Assembly (NCBI GenBank): GCA_029449235.1
Contig: JANATG010000003.1
Coordinates: 744,001-808,000 of the forward strand
Direction: 5' to 3'
From: Linnemannia schmuckeri
Lineage: Eukaryota > Mortierellomycota > Mortierellomycetes > Mortierellales > Mortierellaceae
DNA length: 64,000 bases
Shown: positions 1 to 9,444 of the stretch, one piece after another
How the letters are laid out: the number at the start of each line of letters is the position of its first letter
How positions within the stretch are numbered: the stretch's first letter is position 1
Position numbers and translations under genes: made by a program
Notes under the pieces: model-generated
Seen by the model: the letters and a program-made list of their open reading frames with translations, nothing else
Told to the model about the DNA's origin: nothing
Database searches by the model: none

Positions 1-2652
1 GAGCTTGTTGCTGTCATTGTATCGCCAACGAACAGGTGTTGCCTACAGCACATGCTCTGTCAACTCACTTGGAGGTCTCGGGGCTGACCAAGAATCCGTC
101 GCTAAGTGGCACGAAGACATCGTCCACATCGGGAACAACCATCATCTGCGCTTGTTCCAAGCCCGACTATTTCATACATGATTATATCAAATAGCATAAA
201 CAGTTAGCGCTTCAATGTTAAGTCCAATGGCATCCATTTTAATAAAATTTCCTGAAGAGTGCTGATAACTTACGGAAAGGTTATAGAAGTGAACTGTCTT
301 GTCATAGGTCAGGATTCCGACCTGAGCACCTGGTGCCAGTCTAGAGACGCCATTGGCATCCCAAAGCGCCTCCTTGATACCCTCAACGCAGTTGATGAGC
401 ATGCCGCTCTGGACAGCGCTCCACGAGACGTCAATTGCAAAGACGTAGGCAGCAGCAGCAGGTGACTTGTTCCAGTACTCCTTGGGAACTGCGAATTCGA
501 TGGTTCCATTGCGCAACTCGGGTCTTTGGTCGATATCCAAGCGACGGCCGCTCATGTCCAAGTTGCAGAAGTAGTTAGGGTCGATCTCGTTCTCAAACAA
601 GCACAGGTTGCAGACGAAGCGCTGACCACCGTTAGTGAAGATCATGTAGGGATTGATGTATGCCTTGCAGCGACGACATCTAGCTGGTCCTGCATCGCCA
701 AAGTCAACAGTTTCAATAGGTGCCTAATCAAATGACGAGTTAGTTAACCGATCTGGTTAATTGATCTTTCAAGTACTTCAAATCTTATGGTGAAATAAAA
801 GAGAAGAGTCTCACCTCATCGGCGCGGAGCTTAGCCAAAGGCTGAATAATAAGACCCATGGGCATCTGAGCTGTGCTGAGAAGATCCTCTGTGTTGGGAA
901 CGTTGTACGTTGTCATCCTGAAGAAGCGAGGGTTGCAATTTCCTAAATGAATCAATGATGAACAACCCGTTAATGTGATGATTAAATTCTTTGCGCGATA
1001 GACAAAGATACTCCATGAACAGTAAATTGCTGTGCGCATACCTTCATCGATGGCCATAAAATCCGAGCTGGCAAGAGGAGTGACAAGGGTCTTGGAGGAG
1101 GTGATAAAGGGTGTGTCGTCCCACTGCGCCTGATCATTCTCCTGAACAGCGACAGGCGAAGGGATTTGGTCGGGATCAATTTTTGGTTTGGCGACAGGCT
1201 GAATGGGTTGTTGAGGTCTGAACTGTTGCTGTTGCTGACCCATGCCCATGGACTGCTGAGGCATAGGCGGCTGGTTCATGATGGGCTGCTGCTGCTGCTG
1301 CTGCTGCTGGTAAGGAGCAGGTGGCTGTTGAGCATACCCTTGGCTAAGCGGCTGTCCAAATTGCTGCGATCCATAGGATTGCTGTTGCTGTTGCTGCTGA
1401 CCCATGCCGTTCTGGGCATCATAGGAGTTCATGCCGGGCTGGGGAAGCGGGGGCATGCCGTTGTTCATTCCTTGTGCTGGGGGTACCGTTGAGGGATCGG
1501 TTGCAAAGACGCGCTTTGGTCTTGCTCCTACCTTGGGTTTGTACTATTTGATGTATGGGCAAATTTATATCAGTCAATTGTGTCGCATCGGAGGCGACAT
1601 GACGAGCAAATCCTAATTAAGTGGCGATAGTCAGGTCATCATACCTCTGCAGCTGGCGCCTGAGGTGGTCCTTGAGGAGGAACAGCGCCGAATCCAGGTG
1701 CCTGCTGATCGACGGGGCCGTTCGATCCGAGGGACATGCCAGCCATCTGGTTGTACATGCCATTCATTCCAGCGCCATTCTGTTCAATGAACGCTGCGGG
1801 AGGTGCTTGCTGTTGAGATGGTTGTTGCTCTTGCTGTTGTTGAGGAGGAGTTTGCTGCTGGAAGGGCATGGGTGGAGGCTGGCTGTGTCCAAGAGGGGTT
1901 CCGGCCCTTGCGTAGGGTGGCTGTTGCTGTTGGAGAGGAGATGCCTGCGCGCGCTGTCCAGGAGGTCCATTGAGGGCTGTTGATGTGGGTGTAGGAGGGG
2001 CATGAATAGGGCGAGGCGAAGGTGCATGCGCCATTCCTGGTGCTTGTCCGGGCAAAGGCGAGGCGGTCCTGAGTGGCTGGTTCATAGGCATTGGAGGGCG
2101 GGGACCCATTGGGGGTCTGGATGCTGACGGAGATCCAGGGTGAGGTCTGATTCCTGGGTTCTGTTGGTGTGGGTATGGGTGAGGAGCGCCATTGACAGGT
2201 GGTCTAGGAACACCTTGACCTAAAAGTAGTAGAAGAAAAATGAAAACGGTCAGCATCTATATCAGTGGTAATGCTTTGATAAATCAAGGGGTGTCGGCAG
2301 ATCCGACTGGTGTCCCCTTCGGCCTTTGTCGCACATTTGACACGAAATTGATCAAATCAGGCTGCGTGCTGAGTGCCAACAATAGGTTACCTGGCTGCAT
2401 AGGAGGACGAGGACCACCAGGGGGCATGTTATTGGGCCGCACTCCGGGCTGACCAGGCATAGGAGGTCCAGGACGCGCATTGACATAGGGGCTGGGCGGT
2501 CCCTTCTGCTGCTGCTGCTGCTGCTGTTGAGGGAAGCCATTGGGAGCCTGAGCAAACTGTCCCTGTCCTGGTGGTCCCTGCTGTCCTGGCTGTCCTTGAC
2601 CAGGTCCAATATAGTATGGACGCTGCTGCTGTTGTTGAGGATATCCAGACAT
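1..2652 (-). CDS. SEC24: Sec24, COPII coat cargo-binding subunit (3' part beyond window)
   Basis: Sec24 pairs with Sec23 in the COPII coat and selects cargo at ER exit sites. Exons by splice signals and frame (read downwards): 2652-2391, 2219-1645, 1543-1042, 942-815, 723-274, 166-69; the next exon starts within about the first 60 bases and runs off the window. About the first 280 residues are Pro/Gln/Gly-rich with polyQ tracts, as in the disordered Sec24 N terminus. A core follows: GNCNPRF, a zinc ribbon with CRRC at about residues 505-508 and CNLC at 527-530, then the trunk start (YVFAIDVS, SGLEQAQMMVV, DGFLVS). The trunk remainder, helical and gelsolin domains lie outside. The start at 2652 opens directly into the Q-rich tail. 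The last junction is unclear: donor GTGAGT after base 69 is good, but two acceptors are possible. Family call is firm. Confidence 0.95.
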
Positions 2653-3237
2653 TGTGTTTATAAGGGTGAAGCCTAAAAGGTCTGAGAGGGAAGAGATGTG
2701 TCAAGAGGGATTAGAAAGCGAAAACACGCATGGAGCGTGTGCTCAAGTAATAAAAAAGGAGCGGAGAGAGATCTCTCTTTTTTGTTGCATGGACAGGGCC
2801 CTTACAGGTTGGTAATGCCGGTGTTTATTCTCCTGTCGGTGTCGGCTCCCTTTTTGCGGTTCTTGTTATTATATTACAAGGAGGAAGGTGGTAAGGGAAA
2901 AGAAGGGGTGGCGAGGACGAGGAAAGGGGGCGGAAGGAAGGGAAGGATAGAAGGGAATGAAGAAAAATAAAAAAAAGAACGAGATGATGAACCAAAACGG
3001 GAGCAATAAGAAGTGAGCACGACAGACGAAAAGGTGCAAAGGGAGGGACGATAGGACCGTTGATCGAATGGGATTGGCCCACACACACGAGCACCTTAAA
3101 TAGGAGCGATCGATTAAGGGGTCTATCCATCAAGCCACGACCAACCCTGAAAAATGGCAAGGAAAGGAGCACTAGCATTCACTCTTTAACACTTGCCATC
3201 ACCAACAGGGACGACACTCGAACACAGAAACACAGCC
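2653..3237. promoter_or_regulatory. Divergent promoter region between SEC24 and IES6
   Basis: About 585 bases separate the Sec24 start from the first IES6 coding bases. The stretch is strongly purine-biased on the plus strand (GGAAGG/GAAAGG runs at about 2880-2960). I see no convincing ORF, RNA gene or TATA box. Confidence 0.5.
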
Positions 3238-4298
3238 ATGTAAGGGAACAGCAGACCATACTCCAGGATGCAAGAAAATCTAAAGCAAATAAAAAAACAA
3301 GCCGAAGCGACAAAAACGAAACTGGAGGAGCCAACACAATGAGCAACCTTCATGGACACACGAGACTGATTCTGCTTTGGCTCTTACTGTAATCTTCGTA
3401 GGGTTGCCAAAGGAAAACAAGCCAGAGTCAGGTTCGGACGCAAGGGCAAGGTAATTGAACCACAATATTACTGGAGCCAAACGTTGGAACGTGGTCGATG
3501 ATAGCTGGGAGCAATGATGAATGGACCAGGCAGTCTGAAACGCGTTATTTACAATCCAAATTATTCTTCCTTCGCTAATATAGGAGGACGAGGAGGATGA
3601 GCAGTACACAGGAGCATCATCCATGACATCGTCGATTACAGGATCACCCACCAATTCAACAAGCGGGGCAGCATTGGCGGACCAGACAGCACCAGCACTG
3701 CCCGTCATCAACATGGCTCACATCCACAAGCCCTTCAAGAAGCCCGGATGGCACGCCTCCAAAAAGACAAAGAACCTGAAGCAAATCATCACAGCGGACA
3801 AGGCCAAAGAGTGGAAAACCAGCACGCCCACCTGTAAATTTACCATTTTCTATAATGATTGCGACTAGAACTAATGCGGTCAACATGGACTCTGGAGCTT
3901 AAAAAGTCATGCTTTTGCTAATGTCTGCACCCACCTCATACCCTTTTCCTTTGTAGATTGGAACATTGAGGCGCTGCCATCGATGACTCCTCAAAAGAAA
4001 TACTGCGATATTACTGGACTGGAGGTAACGATCACACAGGAACGTCACTTTCGACTGCAAAAGCTATACCTCAGAAGGGAGACTTTGGACATGGTGGCGT
4101 TTTTTTTTTTTTTTTTTTTCAATTTGCTGATCGAACTTGTTTTGATACTTGCTGGACTCATATTAGGCACGCTATACGGATCCCAAGACTCGGCTTCGGT
4201 ATCACTCGACGGAGGTGTACCAGTTGATCAAGAATCAGCCCATCGGTGTCGTGCAGCAGTACCTTGGACTTCGCAACGCAGCCGTTGTCCTCAAGTGA
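3238..4298 (+). CDS. IES6: INO80 chromatin-remodelling complex subunit Ies6 (INO80C/YL1-C family)
   Basis: Ies6 is the subunit that, with Arp5, couples the INO80 ATPase to nucleosomes in the nucleus. Proposed exons: 3238-3239 (AT of the start codon), 3402-3450, 3584-3833, 3957-4024, 4167-4298, giving 166 residues, the length I recall for yeast Ies6. The start codon is split: CCAT|GTAAGG at 3239 and GTAG|GG at 3401 restore ATG GTT GCC, giving MVAKGKQARVRFGRKGK and then acidic residues through acceptor CTAATATAG (3575-3583). Family marks are FKKPGWHASKKTKNLKQ, YWNIEALPS and the YL1-C motif YCDITGLEARYTDP ... YHSTEVYQL ... YLGLRNAAVVLK. An in-frame ATG at 3623 would give a shorter protein (136 residues) with the same domain. 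Intron 4 holds a run of 20 T. The last three exons are firm; the first two are inferred from splice signals. Confidence 0.9.
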
Positions 4299-4729
4299 AC
4301 GAAAGTTATTTTTTCTTCTCGCTCCTTTACTTGCAAATCGCTCATAGTCACAGAGTTTGTGGTTCCTTCAATGGCAACAGCCATAGTTATTTCTCTTCTC
4401 TTCTAATAATTGTACAATATCAAACCACACATAAACAAAAAAACGCCAAGAAGTGTAAGAGTGGATGTGTTGTCTTATGCAAGAAGGGTTGGAGTGTTGT
4501 GTCTGTGTGATCTGAATGATCAGCTTTTTTTTTTTTTTTTTTTCCCTTTCACTTTCTCCGCCACATCTTCTTTTCCCCTTTTACTTTCCCGTCTCCACTC
4601 CCGTTTTTCCTTTCTTTTATTCTGTTTTCTTTTCTTCTTTTCTCTTTTACGCCCTTTTCCGCCTTCCTCTATACCCTCCTCCCTCCTCCCTCCACCCCCT
4701 CTCTTCTCGCCTCCATACCTTCCCCTACA
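4299..4729. promoter_or_regulatory. Intergenic IES6 3' end / upstream of membrane-protein gene
   Basis: The right half (about 4525-4728) is an almost pure pyrimidine tract on the plus strand, starting with 19 T at 4525-4543 and running into CT-rich sequence just before the ATG at 4730. CT-rich leaders next to the start are common in fungal promoters. No ORF or RNA gene recognised. Confidence 0.4.
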
Positions 4730-6325
4730 ATGTCTGCATTCGACCCATCCGACCCCTTCGACAACGGTCAGCCATGGCAGAACGTCCCTTCAACCCAACC
4801 AGTTTGGCCAACCCTCGATCAGGAAGACCTCAACCTCTCAACCCCCGTTCTCACACCCACCCCCACTCCTGCACCCGCCCCCGTCGTTCAGCCCATCCCT
4901 CAAACCACTGCTACTTCTTTCTTGTCAGGTTCAGCTCAGGCTCCAGCTCAGGCTCCAGTTCAGGCGTCAGCTCCTCCTCAAGCTCACACTTCAACAACGC
5001 ACAGCATAACCGAGGCAGTGACTTCCTTATTCCACCGCCACTCACAAGAAAATCCCGCACCCGCAGTAGCAGGAGGATCGTCGTCAACATCATCAACACC
5101 TACTCCAGGATTAACAGCACAGAAATCCAAGACAGCAGGAAAGAATGCTATCTTGGGTGACGAAGAAGAGCCTCCATCTTACGAATCGTCGGTTATCAGG
5201 AACGTTACCACCATCCCGCACCAGATCCATGACAACTATGACCATCTGCGTGGACCCCCCGGGCAACGCGGTGTTGATATTAAGACCAGGATACCCCTGG
5301 ATTCGACCCCTGCCGAGCATTTCCAATCAGGAAGTGGCAGTGGTAGCAATGCTGGCGGTAGTGGATCTCAACAGCAGCCTCCTCGGCAGTACGGTGCGAC
5401 GACTCATTCAGACGCCTCTGCACCACCCACCAACTCGTCTTCGTCGGCGGCTTCGTCTGCGGCTACTGCTACTCGGCCTTTTCAAGGACAGCCCTCGCAC
5501 GGACGGAGCGACGATGACGCACAGCATTCCCGGGACGTCGATCGTCTCCTCGGCCCTAACTCTTCCACCCACGGCAACAACGCTCGTCCCAACGACGAGG
5601 AAGAAGAACCAAAGACTCACTGGTCCATCGTTGGGGACGGCAAGGCCTGGACAGCATTTTTTTATATCCTCTTTATCGTCGTCCCCCTCTCGCTCTTCTT
5701 CTTTGTCTGGTCCATGGCCACCCTCATCATCTCGGCTGTTAGCATGATCTTCCCGCCCGTAGGATATTTTGTCGTCATTGCGACTGTCACCTCCTGGAGA
5801 GCGCTTGGAAGACTGGACCTGGTCCTCTCTCGTGCCCTGGTCCCCAAGGACGTCCGTGAGCGACACCCGTACCTGACCTTTGACATTTTTGTCACCCCCG
5901 GATCTGAAGAATGTGCCCACCACGGCATCCACTCCTCCACTTCTTCTACATCCCCTCCTCCTACCAATGCTACCGGTGCTCCCCCAACCTCCTCTTCCGC
6001 ATCAGAGACATACACGACCGCAGAGGGCGAGGTCCGCCAGCGCCGCCGGAAACCGCGCAACGTGTTTGACAAGTCAGCTACGCATCTGAGCGCCTCCTTC
6101 AGCAACAAGCACACGCTCAAAACCCTGTCTTACCTCTTGATCTGGAAACTGGTCCTGGCGGTGCCCATCTTTTGTATTGTCGTCGTCTTTGCCTGTTTGA
6201 CATTGCCGCTTATCTTTTGTCTCTTGCCTTCGTTGTTGATCATCTGTCGTGCTTTTGTTCATTGGCAGTTCCGGTGGGCTATTATATGGCTTGCCGAACG
6301 GCACAAGCCCATCGCTTTGCCCTGA
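4730..6325 (+). CDS. Four-span membrane protein with disordered N terminus and PPSY motif; function unknown
   Basis: Single-exon gene of 531 residues. Residues 1-300 are low-complexity (Pro/Ala/Ser/Thr/Gln) and contain PPSY at about 148-151 after an acidic EEE, a typical docking site for WW-domain ubiquitin ligases of the Rsp5/Nedd4 type. Two hydrophobic spans follow at about 308-352 (FFYILFIVVPLSLFFFVW and a second ending PPVGYFVVIA), then an amphipathic stretch SWRALGRLDLVLSRAL, a polar loop with RQRRRKPRN, and two more spans at about 466-512. This span-span-RLxR helix-span-span order recalls the bacterial 'putative sensor' membrane domain; that resemblance is an impression only. The start at 4730 follows a CT-rich leader. 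AATAAA lies 90 bases after the stop. A membrane protein is certain; its role is not. Confidence 0.85.
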   Translation: MSAFDPSDPFDNGQPWQNVPSTQPVWPTLDQEDLNLSTPVLTPTPTPAPAPVVQPIPQTTATSFLSGSAQAPAQAPVQASAPPQAHTSTTHSITEAVTSLFHRHSQENPAPAVAGGSSSTSSTPTPGLTAQKSKTAGKNAILGDEEEPPSYESSVIRNVTTIPHQIHDNYDHLRGPPGQRGVDIKTRIPLDSTPAEHFQSGSGSGSNAGGSGSQQQPPRQYGATTHSDASAPPTNSSSSAASSAATATRPFQGQPSHGRSDDDAQHSRDVDRLLGPNSSTHGNNARPNDEEEEPKTHWSIVGDGKAWTAFFYILFIVVPLSLFFFVWSMATLIISAVSMIFPPVGYFVVIATVTSWRALGRLDLVLSRALVPKDVRERHPYLTFDIFVTPGSEECAHHGIHSSTSSTSPPPTNATGAPPTSSSASETYTTAEGEVRQRRRKPRNVFDKSATHLSASFSNKHTLKTLSYLLIWKLVLAVPIFCIVVVFACLTLPLIFCLLPSLLIICRAFVHWQFRWAIIWLAERHKPIALP

Positions 6326-6415
6326 AAGAAAAGGACCATGCTGGAAAAGCAGCTAGAAAATACGCAGAGAAAAAGATGAGAACCAGCTTTATTTGCATAT
6401 CGCTGTTAGAACAAA

Positions 6416-6421
6416 AATAAA
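6416..6421 (+). terminator. Candidate polyadenylation signal AATAAA
   Basis: AATAAA about 90 bases after the stop codon at 6325, in A-rich sequence. Confidence 0.5.
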
Positions 6422-6562
6422 TAGAAAAGAAAAACATTATGCATTGTACAAAAAAAATCACTGCGTTCTTTTTTTTGTTATTCTACCAGGACATGTTGTG
6501 TCATGTATATTTGTATTATGTATCATTCATCTCCTTCGTTTCTACACTTCCTCCTCCCGATT

Positions 6563-9346
6563 CTAATCTACGGTGCAAAGATTGGTCAGCTGGATCGACG
6601 ACAGGAAGGCCAGCTTCCGGGCAACGACCCGGACCAACGACAAGTCTATCACATCCAACCGCAACTCCAACTTCTCCAACCTCTGCATGTTCTCAATTCC
6701 CAATAACACACCTCCAGTCGTCGTCCCCACAGTCTGGTCCAGTCTCAACTCTTTCAGTTTCAAACACTTATCCGCAATACGGCGCAATACTCTGTCGGGT
6801 ACCTGCCACGCGCCGTGGAGACTCAGCCGTTGAAGGTTCTTTAGACTGGCAATGGATCGGATCTCTTGTGACCGAATGAACAACAGCAGGTCGCCTCCGG
6901 GATTTGCTCCACGGGTTAGATGTGGAAGTGGCGACAGTGGCGGTTGATACTGGTCATGTCGATAATGCCGATGATGGCCGTGTTGATGCTGGTAATGCTT
7001 CATCGACGTCGCCAAAGTAAGTTCCTCAAGAGCTGGACACCGGTTCAAAGCATCCAAGCTGAAGTATAGACTAATCTCACCTTCGAGTGTGAGACGCGTC
7101 AACCGAGGCATCTTCCACCCCCACTCAATCGTCGTCGGATGCCATACGCGGACCCGGGACCGGGCTTCCAGATCCTCCAACGTCGCCTGGAATGCAAACG
7201 CCGCGTCGCGAACACTGTCGACCACATCCAATGTAGGGCCCTCGAGGTGGATCTGTCGCATATTGGGTAACCGTTTGGTCCTGGATCCTGCCAAGATGGG
7301 GGCGCAGATCAGGGCCGATCGCTTCTCGTTCGCCGCCCAGGCAAAGACGTTGCCCTTGCGGATCGGCATCTTGATCTCCTCAAGCTGCCGCCATTGCTTG
7401 AGCTGTTCTGCCAGCCCAACCAACTGTAGCTCGGCCTGGGCATAATCGAGTGAGGCTGATGAAGGAGTATTTGGGGACAGCCAAAGGCGCTTCAAACTAA
7501 CAGAGGAAAGTCGATCGAGGTAGAGGACGCAGTCGTCCCAATTTGTCGCATCCAGACACTCCAGTCCCTTGATCGCTTCCACCACCGTCATGATCGGGTT
7601 GGGTGAAGTCAATGAAGATGTAGTTGCGCTCCTGGAAAAATTAGTCAAGGATTGGATAAGCGCAACTGGTGGCGACTTGGAAGAAGCTCCTCCTTCTCTT
7701 GTTTCTGCAACGATTCCTGCAGGTGATGGATGCGGTGGGAAGGTGGCGGTGGACGAGATGGGCGATCCCGCAGAACCAAACGAGAACAACGACGCCGCGG
7801 AAATCGAACCCTGATATCCTCCTCCTGCTCCTCTAGTCAAACCAGGACTACTTGCGCCACTGCCTCTACGAGCTCCCTCTAACTGTCTCTTCTTGAGCGA
7901 GATCTCCTTTAGCACAGGACCAAAGACCATCCGATGTGACTTGATAAAGTCTACTACCTTCTCGACTTTGAACTCGACCTCCAAATCCGTCAACTCCAAC
8001 CTTGACACTCTCCCCAACTGTGGTGCCAAAGTAATTGCATGGTCGATGGTATGGGTCACTGAGACTGATAAGGTCCGTATCCCCGCCGGATGGTGCGCCA
8101 TAAACTCCCTCTGGATCTGATACAGAACCTTGTAGGCCTCTTTATCGGGTGGACTCAGTGGCACACCCAACCCCCGCGCTTCGTCCTCCCATCGACACTG
8201 GACCAAGTCAGCAAAGAGAAGGTGAAAGCATTGGATCATGATTTCACCTCCTTCTTGTTGGTCACTATAGTAGAGTAGATAGTCGACCCTGCAAGGAGGG
8301 CGGATCCATTGCTGACCATAGCCCGGATACCGAAGTGCCGGGAGTCGGGCTTGAATCGACGTGCAGGCGATGAGCAATTGAAGCAACCGAGACATTTTCT
8401 TGAGCTTCCAGCTGTCGCGCTGTGGCGTAAGCGCTACTACTGTCCCTGTAGAGCGCGTCGATGATTGTTGTTGTTGTTGTTGGTGTTGATGGGTGATGAT
8501 GGAGAGACGGGTCTTGGAATGGGCCGAGGTCGTGTCGGAATGGCTGGTGCCGATGCTGCTGGGATTGAAACCCTTGGGGTGATCAGACAACGACCGCTGG
8601 TGAAGTGAGGAAGGGTGAACCGGGCGGGTTGTTGTTGAGGCGGAGGCCGAGGTCGAAGCAGCAGTGGCAGGAGGAGAAGGACCCGAAGTTCCTGTAGGTC
8701 GTACTGAGGGGGGCGAATACGAGCTAGCAGCGGTGGTGAGGGCAGAGGCTACTGTGTGGGTGGAGGAAGACGAGGTTGAGGATGTAGAAGAAGAAGAGAC
8801 AGAGGATGCAGATGCTTTGCGGAGGGAGTGAGAGTTGCCGGTATGTCGACGGGAGCTGTGTCTCATAGTGCTGGTAGAGCTTCCTGCACCGTTGTTAATA
8901 CCATTTCCAACGCCATGACTGCTGTTGTTACTCTCGATGCTGCTATTGCTGCGTGCGATCTTGACGGTGGTGAGTGTCGCAGTGGCGGGTGTTATTGTTG
9001 TTCTTGTTGTGGAGTAGAGTGTTGAGGATGTGGGGATGAGTGAGGAAGGATCCGAGGCGGTGCAGTAAGAAGGAAGGGAAGTTGAATAAGAATAAGAATA
9101 CGATGCAGATGCAGGTGCAATTGGTGGAAATGCTGAGCCGCTGGAAGAGGCTGGGGTTGGAGAGAGGGGTTGTGGAGAAGTTTTTCCATTGTAGGCGAGG
9201 AGGAGTCGGAAGGGCGACCGGTAAAGAGCGGGGACGACTTTGTAGAAGAGAGGGCGGCAGGTGAGGAGTAGATTGTGGTGGTCGGGCAGGTCAAGGAAGG
9301 GGAGCAGGTGGAAGAAGACCTCCTCCGGGAGCAGTGTGATATGCAT
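6563..9346 (-). CDS. F-box/leucine-rich repeat protein, probable SCF substrate adaptor
   Basis: Single exon. I chose the ATG at 9346 (927 residues): MHITLLPEEVFFHLLPFLD starts an F-box at once (LPEEV, LPFLDLPDHHNLLLTCRPLFYK), whereas the 83 in-frame codons upstream from 9595 are low-complexity Leu/Ser/His and look like a GA-rich leader read antisense. An F-box binds Skp1 in SCF ubiquitin ligases. A Ser/Thr-rich disordered region follows (about 60-310) with a polyQ run, then from about 330 a globular part with repeated leucine-rich segments, clearest at the C terminus (LKNLQRLSLHGAWQVPD, CLKLKELRLDQ, MQRLEKLELRLDV). The layout matches the large fungal F-box/LRR families expanded in Mortierellomycota. 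The substrate cannot be predicted. The gene is antisense to its left neighbour, with converging 3' ends about 240 bases apart. Confidence 0.85.
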   Translation of the reverse strand: MHITLLPEEVFFHLLPFLDLPDHHNLLLTCRPLFYKVVPALYRSPFRLLLAYNGKTSPQPLSPTPASSSGSAFPPIAPASASYSYSYSTSLPSYCTASDPSSLIPTSSTLYSTTRTTITPATATLTTVKIARSNSSIESNNSSHGVGNGINNGAGSSTSTMRHSSRRHTGNSHSLRKASASSVSSSSTSSTSSSSTHTVASALTTAASSYSPPSVRPTGTSGPSPPATAASTSASASTTTRPVHPSSLHQRSLSDHPKGFNPSSIGTSHSDTTSAHSKTRLSIITHQHQQQQQQSSTRSTGTVVALTPQRDSWKLKKMSRLLQLLIACTSIQARLPALRYPGYGQQWIRPPCRVDYLLYYSDQQEGGEIMIQCFHLLFADLVQCRWEDEARGLGVPLSPPDKEAYKVLYQIQREFMAHHPAGIRTLSVSVTHTIDHAITLAPQLGRVSRLELTDLEVEFKVEKVVDFIKSHRMVFGPVLKEISLKKRQLEGARRGSGASSPGLTRGAGGGYQGSISAASLFSFGSAGSPISSTATFPPHPSPAGIVAETREGGASSKSPPVALIQSLTNFSRSATTSSLTSPNPIMTVVEAIKGLECLDATNWDDCVLYLDRLSSVSLKRLWLSPNTPSSASLDYAQAELQLVGLAEQLKQWRQLEEIKMPIRKGNVFAWAANEKRSALICAPILAGSRTKRLPNMRQIHLEGPTLDVVDSVRDAAFAFQATLEDLEARSRVRVWHPTTIEWGWKMPRLTRLTLEGEISLYFSLDALNRCPALEELTLATSMKHYQHQHGHHRHYRHDQYQPPLSPLPHLTRGANPGGDLLLFIRSQEIRSIASLKNLQRLSLHGAWQVPDRVLRRIADKCLKLKELRLDQTVGTTTGGVLLGIENMQRLEKLELRLDVIDLSLVRVVARKLAFLSSIQLTNLCTVD

Positions 9347-9411
9347 TCTCAATTGTTGTTGTTTGTTGAATAAAAGAGTGAAGGGAACGAATGAAGTAAT
9401 GAATGAGAAGT

Positions 9412-9444
9412 GAGAATAAGAATGAGAATGAGAATGAGAATGAA
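9412..9444. repeat. GAATGA-type simple repeat in F-box gene leader
   Basis: About five near-perfect GAATGA units starting about 65 bases upstream of the F-box protein ATG. Read antisense this gives the HSHSHS string that falsely lengthens the ORF. Confidence 0.7.
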
